64,000 bases of DNA from Cichorium intybus (GCA_023525715.1 CM042011.1:59799354-59863353), one strand, 5' to 3'; numbered from the stretch's first letter, positions 28,328-41,672 are shown. A program made the numbers and translations. The notes: generated from the sequence alone by a model not told the origin.

Positions 28328-29099
28328 TAGATAATTGTATCTGGAGGAAAATATATATAATAGTTCCTCTATCCTAATGTTATGTATTGTATATCATCAT
28401 TGGTTCTCTTTCACATCCAATGTGCATAAGTACTACAAATATCTCGCACAATGGCTTCTTTAATTTTTTTTAAAAGGTATTTGAAGATTGATAAAAACAT
28501 ATGGACACTATGCTTAAAAAAACTACAAAACATGGAACATAGATATTACAAATTTGAATATGAAATTTTAAAATGTAAACATAAAAGCCACATACTAAAA
28601 GATGAAACCCTAGTTGTGATAATCTGGCCGAAGATTCATTATTGCAACCTTAATTTTCGGTAAGTGTGTGGTGATTGGGAGGGTTCAGACACCTAAATCA
28701 CCAATGACATCATTCTATTTTTACATTAGACAACTTTGATGATGGGTGATCAACAGTGGCAGTGAGTGGGCAATAGAAATCTGCGATATGTGCTTTAACA
28801 TTTGGTTGGAGGTGATATAGTTGGACAGTTTACTGAATCACAATTGAGAGTAATCTCTTGAATATATTCCTCATGAACTTCTTTGCCCATTTTACTGTTC
28901 GTAAGCATAGAGATGCATGTTCAAAATTTTAAAATTGGTGTTGATGTGTTCATTCCAAGTAGAATGTTTAAACAAGGTATGCATTTTTATTTAGTTAGGT
29001 ATATCAAGGTTCGAAATCCTACTAAGGTAATTGATGAGCTTTGTAATAAGTGAATCAGTAAGCTTTGTATGCATGCAAATATTTCTAGTTCTGATAAAC
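28328..29099. other. intergenic DNA, LINE 5' end possibly inside
   Basis: No clear gene. The true 5' end of the LINE that is recognisable from about 29100 may lie here, but no boundary or target duplication was found. Confidence 0.4.
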
Positions 29100-29109
29100 T
29101 CCTCAACGT

Positions 29110-29900
29110 TTGAATCCAAGTGTTGAGAAGTCAAGGGAGGGATTTGGTGGCGATTTTGTGACGAAATTGACTATTAGGGTAAGGGTCTCATATGCCAATA
29201 TTATTAAAAAAGGTTCAATTCTAGATGGAAGAATGCCAACACAAGAGAATAAATTTATTCTGTTGGATAATACAACAATGATCTGCCATGAATTCTCATT
29301 GGTTCTTGTTAGGTTTATCAATTAGTTTTTGTTATTCTTAAGATTGAATTTAAAGATATTGGTGGTATGTGGTTATGATGACTTTTGATGTTGAGCTATC
29401 AAGATAGAACTTTAGAGTTCATGATGATGTGAAGTCCTGGTTCAAAAATCTCTTGATTTGAATAGAGGACTTTGGAGTGGATGGAATATTGGTATGGATT
29501 GAAGTTGAAGTAGTACATACACATATTTGGAACAATTTTGTTTTTAAATTGATTGTTGAAATGTGGGATGCCGTCATGTTGTTGGATGAAACGGTTGGGA
29601 AATTGTTTTACAGTACTCGAGTGTTCATAAGTAATAATGAGGAACAAGAGTATATTCTGGACACATTTCATGGGGAGACTTATTCACATAACTCTTTGGG
29701 TCTAGAAAGTATTGAGGACAATAAAAAGGTCACGTTATAGGTAGATTGGGTTGTAGCATCTAAGGGGGTGGAAGATGACTCGTTTAGCACAGGAAAATGA
29801 TCTAGTGAAGGATGGAAATTTAGTTCCTCGACATCATGAGGCTATTTTATTGATTCGAGGAAAGGGATGGCCCTCCTGGTGTATGTAGGAAGGGGCAAAT
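29110..29900 (+). pseudogene. LINE ORF1 relic (DUF4283-like)
   Basis: Segments VSYANIIKKGSILDGRMP (from 29110) and VWIEVEVVHTHIWNNFVFKL followed by IVEMWDAVMLLDETVGKLFY (from 29477) match the nucleic-acid-binding DUF4283 domain of plant LINE ORF1 proteins in pattern (a W-rich core, then VFLDE-like residues). Frames are interrupted between them. Confidence 0.7.
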
Positions 29901-30036
29901 TGGCTCTCAATTACATTGAGGGGGTAAGGGATGATATTTCTCTTTTGAAAGAAAGCAGCGATTGGTATTGGGTTTTAAAATCAATAGTTGTGAAAATGAC
30001 TAATGTCAGAGATAATTGAAGGAGTAAGAAAAAAAA

Positions 30037-33000
30037 TTGGTTCCCTATGTTGACCATTCTATTGCTTAATGTACAAGGTGTGGTAGATTTCGATAAAAAA
30101 AATAGGTTAAATGTATGTATACAAAGTATCGAGTGGGTTTTCTAGCTCTTCTCGAAGATGACTCATTTGGATCTTCTTAAAGTTCGTCAAATACGGGGTA
30201 ATTATTCTTTTGACTATTCTTGTAGCCTTGCTCGAGGTCGTTCGGGTGGCATATTATGTATTTGGGATAAAGTTTTGTTTAAAAAAACCATACGATTTCG
30301 TTTGTTTCTTTTTTAGTTGTGGAAGGAGTTGGCTACTAATAATGTCCCTTTAGTTTTAAACATGTCTATGCTCCTTAGATGTTGGTAGATTAAAGACGGT
30401 TGTGGTGTTCGTTGTTGAATTAACTTACTCGGTTTCCTAGTGAAGTTATTATGATGTAGGACTTTAATGAAGTTTGTGTTCCCTCTGAATGGTGTGGTTC
30501 CATCTTTGATAATCACTCTTATGACAAGTTTAATTCTTTTGTCTATGACTATTATTTGTTTAATATTCCACTTAACGTATTCTCTTTTACTTGGTTAGAT
30601 AAAAAATCATCCAAGATGTTGAAACTAGATAAATTCTTGATTTCTAATGGGATATGTACTTCTTTTTATAACGATTCAGTTGTGGTTCTATACTGGTTTT
30701 TTCTGACCATCGCCTCATTATCCTAAACGGTTGGTGGTAGATTACAAGCCAAATATGTTTTGTTTGTTTAACTCTTGGTTTGAGGTGCACAAATTGATCA
30801 GTTGGTTATCGACTCTTGAGCCAATAATGGGATTCTAGAATCCAATATTATGTTCATATTTCAAAAGAAAGTTAGATTATATTATGATTGTTATTATAAC
30901 ATGGAGTTCCGAATTTTGTGCTAGGTACAACCTTTAAAAGCTTCTTCTTGACATTGATGCTAAGGTCGATAATGGCTTGGTTTTGCCTAGTATTTCGTGG
31001 ATAGCGTTTAATGTATCAAAAAATAGGTGATTTTGATTGAACTAATTCATTTGATATTGCTAAAAAATCAGTCAAATAGGATATCGAGGAAGATGAAAAC
31101 TCAAAGTATCTTCATGGGATCATAAAAAAAACATGGTGCAGTTTTTGGTATTTGAAAGATGAGGATTAGTTAGAGGATCTGGAGAGTGTTAAATTGGAAT
31201 TTTTCAGCATTTTGGTTCTCCTTTTTCTTCCTCTCAGTCTTCACGACCTCAGTAGGAAGTTCAGTTCCCAAATGTTCTTTTAGTAGATCAGACTTTTTTC
31301 TTTTAGATTCTTTTTCCCGTAGAGAAATAAAACAAGCAGTTTAGGATTATGGTAGGGATCATGATCCAGGTTATGATGGTTTCATGTTTGGATTTATTGA
31401 AAAGTTTTGGTCTATTATGACAGATGATGTGTTTTCTATGGTTTCTAACTTTACTCGCTCAAGCTTTATTCCCAAAGGATGTAATATGTCTTTCATAGCT
31501 TTTATTCTGAAAATCCATGATGCGAAGATGGTTAAAGATTGTCGGCCAATTAGCCTTTATCAATAAAAAATTATTGGTGAATTCTTAGCTAATATGTTGA
31601 GTGTGGTGATTGAAAATTGTGTTGGTTTAAAGAAGTCTACCTTTATTAAAGGTAAATAGATCTAGACGACCCTTTTATGCTTAGTGAGGTAGTGAGGTGA
31701 TTGACTCGTTTCGAGCTTAATTTTAAAGCTCGAGCTAGCCCGGTTCCATTAACAGCCAAATATCGAGCTCGTTGTGTTTTTTAAGCTTGATAAGATGCTC
31801 GTCTATCATTATTTGATATTTAATAATTCATAATTAATTATATAATATAAATATACATAGGCTCGTTTATGCTCGTGAGCCTAATCGAGCTCGACAGATG
31901 AAGCTCGACCTCGAGCTCGTTCAATAAACGATCTTGAAACCAAGCTTAGTCTCGGCTCATTCTCATTTAACTTGAGCTCGGGTCGAGCTTTTAAGAGTCG
32001 ATCTCGAGTAGCTTGTGAGTAGCTCATCTCATTTACACGCCTAGTCTAAGTCAATGGATCTTCGACTAAGGAGTTCCAAATATTTAGGGGTCTTCATCAG
32101 GGTAACTAGTTATCTCCGTTTCTGTTCATACTTGTTATGGAAGGGTTAAATGTTCTTATTAGAGATGCTCATGTGAATGGTATATTTTCTATAGCTTCTA
32201 TTGGGACAAATAATATGTCTATTTATCATCATATTTATGCAGATGGTGTTATATTTGTTAGGACTTGGTCTCAAAAAATATTCACAATCTTTTTGAGTTC
32301 TTTGTTGGGTTTTTCTAGTCTTCAAATTAAAATTAATATTCATAAAAGCAAGATTGTGGGGAGTAGGTGTCATTGAGGCCAATGATGCATGGGATGGCTT
32401 ATTTGGTTGGCTGTGGTATGGCGGAGATTCATGTTATGTATCTTAGTCTCCCAATAGAGGTAATATGGCGAAAAAAGATTATTGGAAGCGGATTATTAAT
32501 AAGGTTAAAAATAAATTTATCTTCATGGAAAGTTAACACTCTTTCTGTTAGAGGCCAACTTACTCTTCTTAAAGCGATTTTGGGAGGCCTTCTCACTTAT
32601 GAATCTTTATAGAATTCCTACTTCTTTAGTCATTCTCGAGTCTTTACGGCATGGTTTTTATGTTGGGGCTGAGTTGGTGTTAGGAAACTTATGTGGGTGA
32701 AATGGAAACAATGCATTGTTGATAGAAAAACAAGGAGGCTAACGATTCGTAGTTGTCTTGTTTTAAGCATAACTCTTCTTTTCAAATGGATATAGCGTTT
32801 TAGTAATGAATCTAATGAGTTACGGGCTAAAGTTGTTAGCCATATTTACGGTTGTAATGGTCTCCTTGGCTCTCGTATTCCTTCTTGGTTCCCTAACTCG
32901 ACGTGGATTAATATCTTCAAGTTGTGTCTTGCTTTGTGTGAGAAGTGGGTTAACGTGCTTTCATTATGATCAGAAAATATGGGGAATGGAAACTCTACTA

Positions 33001-33560
33001 TGTTTTGGGAGGTACTTTGGGTGTTCTTTTAAACAAAAACTTTGGAGGGTCTTTGATCTTGATAATTGGAAATATGATAATGTAGCTGATCATGTGCAGT
33101 TGATAATAGGGGGTATGAATTTTAGACGTCCTCCTAGAGGTGGTGTTAGATGATCATTTCTTATAGATGTAATACCTTTTAGGTAATGTGTCCATGTCTG
33201 GTCAAGAGGATAGATGAAGATGGGCTCTTCACGGTTCTAAGGAGTTTTCCATGTCTTCTTGCAGAAATCACATTGATTCCAAGATTTTGGTGTTTGGTCA
33301 AACTTCATTTCATTGGAAAATTAACTTTAGTTCAATATAGGTTAATGTTTTGAATATGGAGAAATAAACTGCCTACTAGAGACAACATTTCTATGAGAGG
33401 TTTGGATCTTGATTCTTTGCTCGTGTTGTGAGTGTGTTTCGTAGTCCGCTGATCATTTGTTATTCGGCGTGTTTGTGGTTTTCATGCAAGTGAAGTGAAT
33501 ACTGCAACCACCGATTTTATTCGCTTGCTCGAAACAACTTCGGTGTATTTGGAGATTTCA
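30037..33560 (+). pseudogene. LINE ORF2 relic: endonuclease, RT, zinc-binding region
   Basis: The endonuclease part (from 30037) shows MLTILLLNVQGVVDF, the usual opening, and ARGRSGGILCIWD at about 30235. RT begins near 31380 with FIEKFWSIMTDDVFSMVS, SFIPKGCNMSFIAFILKIHD, VKDCRPISLY and a TFIKGK motif. After the nested element it resumes with LVMEGLNVLIRDAHVNGIF-like sequence (frame from 32137) and YHHIYADGVIFV, where the catalytic YADD has become YADG. The distal part contains a GNGNSTMFWE-like stretch near 32975 and NKLPTRDNISMRGLDLDS near 33365. Stops and frame changes make it inactive. Confidence 0.85.
31690..32044. mobile_element. GAGCTCG-rich MITE nested in the LINE
   Basis: About 355 bp rich in CTCGAGCTCG words interrupts the RT between the TFIKGK and GLRQGDPLS-equivalent regions. 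The right end ATTTACACGCCTAG is typical of hAT-like plant MITEs whose ends read TAGGCGTGTAAAT. The left end is degraded and the target duplication is not resolved. Confidence 0.65.
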
Positions 33561-33653
33561 TAATGTGGTGTTTTTCAAAATTCCGAAGCCAAGAAGGTGT
33601 CTTAGGGATGAATGATAATGTTGTCGATTTTTTTTTTTTTTTTTTTTTTTTTT

Positions 33654-35432
33654 GTGGTGTAATGCTAGGATAAAAAATGTAACATTAATTGGGGAATGTT
33701 GGTTTCAAAATTCTACTACTACTATATTTCATTTGTATTTTTCTAACATCATACTAGTTTTCTTATTAATTTAGTTGCCGTTCTAAAAACATATAAATTA
33801 CAAATTTGAAACGAACAAAATTTCAAACTTATTAAGTCTTTCAAAACTGTCTGAAACTCATTGTCGAAATGAAGTATTCCAAATTGTAGTCGAAAATTTT
33901 TAAAATCACGAAACAACTTTTGCTGTATAACGTGTTTCTAAACTTATTAAAGTATTCCGCAACTGTCCAACTTCGTGGTTATGTCGACAATTTCTTTTTC
34001 AAAGACACTAATCAAATTATTAAATATAATTACCGATAAGTCATTTTCATCAATATCTCTAATAAATATATCAATTAATCATGTTTATATCTTAGTTCAA
34101 CTACATTGCAGTAATAACAAAACTAGTTGACTTCAATGTTATTGGTGCAGAAATAAATATTATACCCTAAAAAAATATTGTTTCTACATACATATTTTAC
34201 AGTATTACGCGTTTAAGTAAGGCGATATGTATTGAAAATTAGGAAAGGTAAACTGGTGTGCTATGAGAAGAATGAGAGCAATTACAGCTCACCGGGTGGA
34301 CCAGAACCACTGGTGGATGCTTTGGCATTTTCTTTTTCCTACCATTTAATTGACCACCCATCCAATATTCTCACTATTATTATTATTGCTATTTTGTCAC
34401 AAATAATTATAGAAAATAGCCATTTTTATTGGTTATATATTTTTTGAATCTTAAAGGGATGATAAGTTAAAAAAATGGAATGATAAATGAAAACAATGGA
34501 TGGGATAGTATAATGGCATTACATATTACAATATTTTTGGTTTATTATGTAAAGAAAATCTCATAAGAATCCAGCATATTTTCATTCAAAACCTAAAAAA
34601 ACCACTATATCATTTTAGTGCATTAAAACCGTTATATTTTTTTATACGTCTAATTTAAGTATTCGGATCGGTAAATCTTAGAAAGCCACAAATGTTAGGT
34701 AATCGACTCATAAGTGTTCGATGGTCACAAACTATTAGATTAAACAAATTTCATAAAATATAGAAGTTTTAATGTACTGAAAATATAATATAGTTTTTTT
34801 TAATGGTTGAATGAAACATATTGAATTTTTTTAGATCAAAAAACTTAAATTAAACATTCAGAAAATATAAGAGTTTTAATGTATTAAAAAATAATATAAT
34901 ATATTTTTTTTTTAATTTGATAAAAGTATATTGGATTTTTCTGAGATTTGCCCTATTATGTAATATGAAATTAGTTCTTTATATAGATGTATAGAGTGTG
35001 TTACATGTATAGTTTAACTCTTTTTTATTTAATTTCTTTGTAATTAAAAAAATCTTTACAAAATAAAATGTTATTAGACTCCAAGCATAACTATAATGTA
35101 AAAGAAAATCTTTTTCCGAAAATAATAGTATTTTGATTATAAATGCGGAATTTGAAAAAAAAAAAATATGTGTTACATTATAAATTTCAATTCATTGTTA
35201 GCATGGAAAAATAAATTTTAACTGGAAAAGAATAAAAAAAATCGTATTCCTTAAAAACAATATCTTTGATTCAGACCAACAAACTATCTAATTATTATAA
35301 CACAAATTGTTTCATTTATTTCTCAATTCATGATACCAACTATTAGCTAAGAGTCTAACACCATGCCTTTTTATTTTTTGGATAAACAGTGTTTTATTTT
35401 TTGAGGTTAACTAATAAACTGTAGTAAACATA
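33654..35432. other. intergenic DNA upstream of the GATA gene
   Basis: AT-rich, with no gene or transposon recognised. It probably includes the distal promoter of the GATA gene. Confidence 0.5.
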
Positions 35433-35480
35433 AATTAAAAGGAAAAGAGAAAAAGAAAAAAGAAAAAGGAAAAGGAAAAG
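35433..35480 (+). promoter_or_regulatory. purine-only tract upstream of GATA gene
   Basis: Almost uninterrupted A and G (repeats of AAAAG and AAAAAGG) about 250-295 bp before the ATG. It could affect chromatin or bind GAGA-like factors; this is inference. Confidence 0.35.
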
Positions 35481-35601
35481 CACAGTATTTCAAAGGAAGA
35501 AAATTTAGGAAATGGGAAACAACTTTGAGTAGCAAGTGTGACTTGAGCCATTAGATTCTATTTTTAATTTTTTTAAGCACCTAAAGATGCTTTTATTTAA
35601 T

Positions 35602-35608
35602 TATATAA
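35602..35608 (+). promoter_or_regulatory. candidate TATA box of GATA gene
   Basis: TATATAA about 120 bp before the ATG, followed by a C/T-rich leader (CCCCCTCTCCCTTCACTCC and TTTCTCCGTCTCTCCCC) that is typical of plant 5' UTRs. Confidence 0.45.
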
Positions 35609-35728
35609 CAAATATTTACACTTAGCCCCCTCTCCCTTCACTCCTCAAATACCGCCCACCACCAACACACCCCTTTCACCTTTCTCCGTCTCTCCCCAAT
35701 AATCACAAAGGAAGCTCCGGTTGCATTC

Positions 35729-36809
35729 ATGGGAAGTTACTTCGGCGCCGGAGAATGCTTCTTCGAACAACAGAAGCCGGCGGAGTATATAACCGGAGGC
35801 AATCAGTTCACAATTGATGATTTGCTCCTTGATTTCCCTAACGACGAAGATGTCGTCATGAACGAGGCCTTTTACGAGAGTTTTACTTCGAATTCAGCTG
35901 ATTTTTCGAGCTCAAATTCCTCTGTCTCCGGCAGCGAACCTCAGTTATCCGGCAATATCAGCTCCTATAGCCTTTCTGACTCTCAATTTTCTGGCGGTGA
36001 ACTTTGTGTACCGGTAGGTACTATTAATTGACTATACAATGATTACAATCTCAAAATTCGTTTCGGTTTCGTGTTAATTTGAAAACTGGAGCAAACGTTG
36101 ATGAATTATGTGTTGAATTACGCAGTATGATGACTTGGCGGAGCTGGAATGGCTATCGAGTTTCACGGAGGAGTCATTATCGAGCGACGACTTGCATAAT
36201 CTTCAATTAATCTCCGCCGCGAACAAAGCTCCCGCCACCGACACCTCATCTTCCGACACGACTCCCGAATTCCAACACAAAACCACAGGTTCTAACAGAA
36301 TTAACTCACCGATATTTCAAACCAACGTCTTAATCCCCGGCAAAGTTCGTAGCAAACGATCACGCGCCGCTCCCTGCGATTGGTCCTCACGCCTCCTCCT
36401 CCTCAAATCATCTTCCTCGACGACCGACATTAACAAACCTAAAACAACGCCGTCGAAGACGGCGGAACGTCCCGATAACTCGGTCCGGAGATGCCTGCAT
36501 TGCGGTTCCGATAAAACACCTCAGTGGCGGAGGGGTCCGATGGGTCCCAAAACGTTGTGTAACGCATGTGGAGTCCGTTTCAAATCGGGTCGATTGGTCC
36601 CGGAATATCGACCCGCCGCTAGCCCGACATTTGTTCCCGCAAAACACTCCAACTCTCACCGGAAAGTAATGGAACTCCGACGACAAATGGAAATCCAAAC
36701 CTCACAGCCACAATTGGTCAATCACAGCTCAAGCTTTAATGGATGTAACGGCGCCGATGATTACTTGATTCATCGCCAAATCGGGCCAAGTTTCATGCAC
36801 ATGATCTAA
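35729..36809 (+). CDS. class A GATA-type zinc finger transcription factor, 322 aa
   Basis: Two exons: 35729-36013 (95 codons) and 36126-36809, with a 112-bp GT-AG intron (GTAGGT to TTACGCAG). Splicing joins CVP to [11 protein letters not shown], a junction usual in class A plant GATA factors. Residues 27-40 carry the acidic [14 protein letters not shown] motif. [11 protein letters not shown] near 168-178 is a likely nuclear localisation signal. The DNA-binding domain is one C-x2-C-x18-C-x2-C finger (Cys218, 221, 240, 243; [16 protein letters not shown], then [20 protein letters not shown]). The protein should act in the nucleus as a sequence-specific regulator at WGATAR sites. Overall form resembles the Arabidopsis GATA5/GATA7 group, but I do not assign an ortholog. 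The ORF is intact and codon use is richer in G+C than its flanks. Confidence 0.95.
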
Positions 36810-38915
36810 TCATCATCTTCATGAACCAATTTTACGTATTAGCAGTTATTTTAGTGGTAAGATTAGTCTTCCAAGAAGAATCAAAGAGAAAACAGATAAC
36901 ATGATGAATTCATTGTAGAATTTTGTAATCAAATTTACTAATCGTTGATTTTATTCGATGAATGAAAGTTTCGTTGATTTGAATATGAATTATTTTTTTT
37001 TTTAATATTTTTGGAAGATTTAATTATATGAATAATAAGTGGGGCAGGGGTAGAACAGTAAACATGCAAATTGTGCAAATAGTAACGTAAGCGGCATGGT
37101 CCATACTTGTGCACTCAATGCCACATGCAACCGCTCAAACTTTTATATCAAAGTCTTATCTGTTATCATTTCATTTTCCAAGATTTATGTTTCCATTTCC
37201 GAAATTACATTAATACCCTTTAATCCAACCAATTTTATAATTTTAATTTTTATATATAATTTATCGTTAGATTATGTTGTTCTCATACTAATTAAACATG
37301 TAAAGACAAGTTTTCAATATTATAATTTCGTACGTTAAATAAGTGTCGGTTAAGTATTATTATCAAATCGAAATCTTTATACCACGAGACCTTTTTTTAA
37401 ATTAAAAATCAAGACTTTGATTTTAAGCAAATGTGTAATGATGGAAATCGAGTTTTACTTAACTTAAAGGTTTCATTCTCTTTTTCTTTTAATATTTTTG
37501 TTAGTTAAAATTAAAGACTCCATATGATCTTCAATTTGGATTATTAGGACAAGTTTATCGATTTTAGGAATAATTTAGCGACTATTGGGATTTGTGACCA
37601 ATGCCTTTACGCCAATAACTTTTTTTCAACTTTCATATTTTTATTAAGTTTACAAATTTACCCCAAACGATATTTTTATTATGTTTTGATTTAACAATTA
37701 TAACAATTAGTTTTGGTTATTCGAATATTTCTCTCCTACCATTACCAAACAGTTGCCTAAAACGAAGTGAAGAAGCCTCATGAATTAGTGAAGAACTCTT
37801 CATGCTCAAGTAAACTTTTGTATTTTACTTTATTATTATTTAATTGTTCAAATCTTCTCATTCTTTTTAAAAAAAAAATTAAAATGACAACGTTAAGAAC
37901 ACACCATGATGGTTAAAAACCGAGTTAAGACCCACAAATGCTAAACTTTTGAAAAATGGAAAAATATTGTCGATAATTATAGAAAAAGAAAAAGAAAAAG
38001 GTACTTGAAAGTACAATGCATGTACAATATAATACATGACAAGGGAGTGAAGGGGGCATACGTGCATGTGAAGAAGCACATGGTACAATAATTGAGGTAC
38101 GTGAAAGGGAAATAAAAAGAATACGGGATCCATTCAAACATTGCTATTTTGTCTACCATGTTCCTACTACTATTGCATTATTCTTCTAATACAACAAGCA
38201 ATAGTGAGGTTTCTGACATTTGAATGCTATTATTTATTCAAACCAATGTTGGGATTTACCTTCACTACTTATAACCTTACACACTTTTGTTAATCATCTC
38301 ATCATAGGTTCTCTTTGTACATGTGAATGTTCATTGGTTGTATTTGTTCATGTTAACATTCATGGATTCCACATTAAATAGACTGCTTAAACTTATATAT
38401 TGATCAATTGGTGATGTGTATACCATGTAGTATGATAAGGTGACATATGTTATTCGGATGAGTCCTTCACTTTCATTGTAATGATGGATTTGAGTTTTGA
38501 CCTATCAAGTCTAATAACAAATAGATGTTGTCAAGTCTAATAACAAATAGATGTTTAAAGAGCAAAATGTTGACAATTCCTTGTCAATTAATGACATTGA
38601 TTCTTAATTAATTTAAACATGTAGTTATCATAACTCAAAGTGGCAATATTGTTATGTAGACCTATGAATAGTAAACATGGTGATTAACAAAAACACGCAT
38701 TTACATTTTTGTACATATGTTTCATGTATTTTCACTAGATTTTTTTTTCTAGATTACTAGTTCTTCATGTATTTGAGATGAATAGCCTTTGTAAAAAAAT
38801 GATTTTTAATTAAATCCGTTGCACATTAATGCCATGTAACAACTGTGAATGTTGAAGCAAAGTGTGTATGTGTATTTGGTTATTGACTTTAAGATGTTGA
38901 TGTTTGACTCCAGAT
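36810..38915. other. GATA 3' UTR then intergenic DNA
   Basis: The first ~150 bp probably form the 3' UTR. No other gene is seen. A 24-bp direct duplication (GTCTAATAACAAATAGATGT and a few bases) occurs at about 38508-38555. Confidence 0.5.
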
Positions 38916-38918
38916 TTA

Positions 38919-39319
38919 GAGCATCTATAATAGAGGAGTTTTTTCGCAAGGTTTTTTATGTTTTTTGATGTCATGTCATATGTCAAATCATGAACTAACA
39001 TAACAAGGAGTAGTTTAGGAGTAGGAGTAGGATAGATTTGCCGTTAAAAAAAATAAAATAAAATAAAAAAAAATAAAAAAAAAATACAAAAGCTTTTTCA
39101 TATATCTTTTTTATGGTCTCACAAAGACAATATATATTAATTCAATAGATATACCAATATAATAATATTATTTTGTGAAAAATCTAACCAAAGAGCTTGC
39201 TAATTAGCAAGCTCTTTAAAAAAGCTTCCCTTATAGTTTGTTAAAATTATGATAGCTTTTTATTTGAAAAAACTTTTGCAAAAGCTCTCAAAAAAACTTC
39301 TATTATGGATGTTATTCTC
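38919..39319. mobile_element. Tourist-like MITE candidate
   Basis: The left end GAGCATCTATAATAGAGGAG follows TTA (38916-38918). The right side ends CTTCTATTATGGATG followed by TTA (39312-39314), with a second possible end at GTTATTCTC/TTA (39319). Ends are inverted over about 14 bp (CATCTATAATAGAG versus CATCCATAATAGAA). The TTA duplication and GAGCATC ends fit PIF/Harbinger-derived elements. The exact right border is uncertain by a few bases. Confidence 0.65.
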
Positions 39320-39519
39320 TTAAGAGTACTCTCTTAGAGGAAAGAGGGTTTAATATTAATACATAAAAGACAAAATATTGTTGATGCAATTTCTACCGGG
39401 AACGAACTGATGAATAGCATTTGCATTAAAAAGCAAGTGCTACACACTATGGAGAGTTACCCACCGTACAAAGAGGAGACGGGTAAAGTGGAAGGCGGCC
39501 ATAAGAGTTTTGTTAAAGA

Positions 39520-39990
39520 TGAGAATTATCAACACGACATGAAACACAACACGAACATGTCATGCAACTAAATAGACCTGGGTTGACATTAAACGGGTTC
39601 AAGCTATTTTGGGGTTGACCCGCATAACCCATTTATTATACAGGTAGTGTTCGGGTTGACATATGGGTTTGTGGGTTGATCCGCCAACCCGTTTATTATA
39701 TTATGTTAAAAAACATATTTGTTATATGAAATTTGTAAGACTATATGACCCTGCCTTAGCATTTTCTGGAATGTTTTGAAATTTTTATTAATATCAAATT
39801 TTTTTCTAGAATTTCCCTTAATTAAACGAGTATGACCTGCAAACCTGTATAATTAAACGGGTTAGGCCGATCGTGTTGTATTTGGCAGATACAAGTTAGG
39901 GTTGAAGAACACGACATCAATAATTATCGAGTTGAGGTTGAGTTTTTTTGACCAGCCAACCTGAACACGACACAATTACCACCTTAAAGG
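39520..39990. repeat. CGGGTTGAC-rich small transposon relic (copy 1)
   Basis: Begins near CAACACGACATGAAACACAA and ends near CTGAACACGACACAATTACC, with inner GGGTTGACCCG and AACCCGTTTATTAT words in both orientations. Composition and inverted ends match a common class of hAT-like MITEs in eudicots. No transposase is present. Confidence 0.5.
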
Positions 39991-40369
39991 AAAAAAAACT
40001 TATATACAATTGCAATTAGGTTAGCTAGTTTGCATCCCTTGGAACTAAAGGAATAATTATATACATTTGCAATTAAGCTAACTAGTTTGTATGGATTCGA
40101 ATGTTAAGCCGATAAAAAAGTCGGAGTGTCTGACGAGAAAAACAGGAGTAGCAGGAATAACGATGCCACGATGAACATGCGGCAAACAAACATTTGATAA
40201 GATATCAAATGCGGTAATGAGAAATAAGTCGGGAGCGGTGTCAATCATATAAAATTTGAGGGAAGAAAGATCAATGCGCATGTCTAAATAGCTCGAATTA
40301 AATCTTCCCTTATTTAAGGCCGCACTCCTTGCATGAGGTCTTGCACATAAGTAATCGTTTTATTTAAAG

Positions 40370-40880
40370 GTGACGATTCTCGACACGACACAAAACACAA
40401 CACGAAAATAAATGAGTTTGGGTAGAAATTTCAACCGGTTTAATCACGACACGAAAATTAAATGGGTTGGATTTGGGTCCAACCTTTTAACTCGATAATG
40501 ACTTGTTTATTTATATGCAAGTTCTTTTAATTCTTTAGATAAATTGGACATGTTTATTTATATGCAAGTTCTTTTAATTCTTTAGATACATTGGACATGC
40601 TTGAAATCAAAGTCAAATGTCAAAAAAAACTTTAGGTTGAATGTTTTGTAATGTAGAAACCATCAATTAGTTTGCCCGAGTCAAAACATAAATTTACGTT
40701 TTCACTTTTTCATTGATGTCTCACACTCCACGATCGCACTCGACCACTTTCATTGATATCCCACACTCCGCCAACCCGAAACGAAAATAAACGAGCTGGC
40801 ACGACACAATAATTAAACGGGTCGGGTTTGTGTCAACCTATTTCAACCCGACACAAACCAGTCCTAGCTCTGTTAACCCA
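40370..40880. repeat. CGGGTTGAC-rich small transposon relic (copy 2)
   Basis: A second, diverged member of the type at 39520-39990. It begins CGACACGACACAAAACACAA and ends with TCAACCCGACACAAACCAG, and it contains AAACGGGTCGGGTTTGTG. Confidence 0.5.
40504..40597. repeat. 47-bp tandem duplication
   Basis: TGTTTATTTATATGCAAGTT continuing through CTTTTAATTCTTTAGATA to TTGGACA occurs twice in direct succession with one or two differences. It lies inside the repeat relic at 40370-40880. Confidence 0.92.
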
Positions 40881-41672
40881 TTTTATAAAAGGAATTACTT
40901 ATTATCATGGGATATGCAATGTTGTCTAAATCCTACCTCACATCAAAGTATTGTAGAAGAGTAATCTCAATAATCTAAGCCAATGTATCAATAACCATAT
41001 TCTAAAACATGGGAATAACCATTGGCTTCTCATAGTATTTGTCAAGTTGTGAAAAAGATTCGGTAAAAGACAATTTACAAGAAAAGCAAAGCATGTAGGT
41101 GGATATCAAAAAGGATTCACACAAGGAAAAACACTTTGCCATTCATTTTTTGATGGTGACATCCAATACCTTTCAAATTAACTTCCCAATTCATATAAAA
41201 AACAAAACTACATTTGTCTAAATAGCCTACACTTCCATCTTCAAATCTCATTTTCTACATGTCCAATAGATATGGCAACCTTTATATTGTATAAACAACA
41301 CAAGTTTCAATGGTGTATATGTCGAAACCAAGTTATTTAGGATTGAAAATCAACATGTTAGTGAAGCCAATTAATGCATGATGGGAATAAAGGTTGAGTT
41401 TGGTAAACATGCCTAATGAATTGCCTACCCAAACATATTATCATGTGCCCATAAGAAACATCTTCATGTTCTCTCATTCCCTTTATCTCTTTAAAATGTT
41501 ATAAACATGGTCCACGGTCCATATCATACATCATACACCATCCATCATTTTGGATCTTACCACAAAACATAAAAAGACACAACAATATCCGATCATTTAA
41601 TGCAAACTCAAATTCGCCAATGAAGAAAAAAAAAAAGAAAAAGAAAGAAAGAAAGCAAACTACAACTCTACA
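40881..41672. other. intergenic DNA, includes NUP35 3' flank
   Basis: No gene recognised. An A/G-rich tract at 41621-41656 lies just beyond the NUP35 stop codon. Confidence 0.5.

Larger units (their letters stand above)
29100..33653 (+). mobile_element. decayed plant L1-type LINE
   Basis: In order on the + strand: a DUF4283-like ORF1 relic, an endonuclease relic, reverse transcriptase, and the C-terminal RT zinc-binding region, as in plant L1 LINEs. Numerous stops and frameshifts occur throughout. A small DNA element (31690-32044) has inserted in the RT. The relic ends at an oligo(T) run at 33628-33653; the expected poly(A) tail is not seen. Confidence 0.85.

Noticed and set aside
33628..33653. 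Oligo(T) as the poly(A) tail of a minus-strand LINE
   Set aside because: The LINE here is read on the + strand; the T run is more likely an independent homopolymer or part of the LINE 3' UTR.
37879..38159. Three overlapping minus-strand frames of 60-84 codons
   Set aside because: Phe-rich, low complexity, no start context or neighbours to support a gene.
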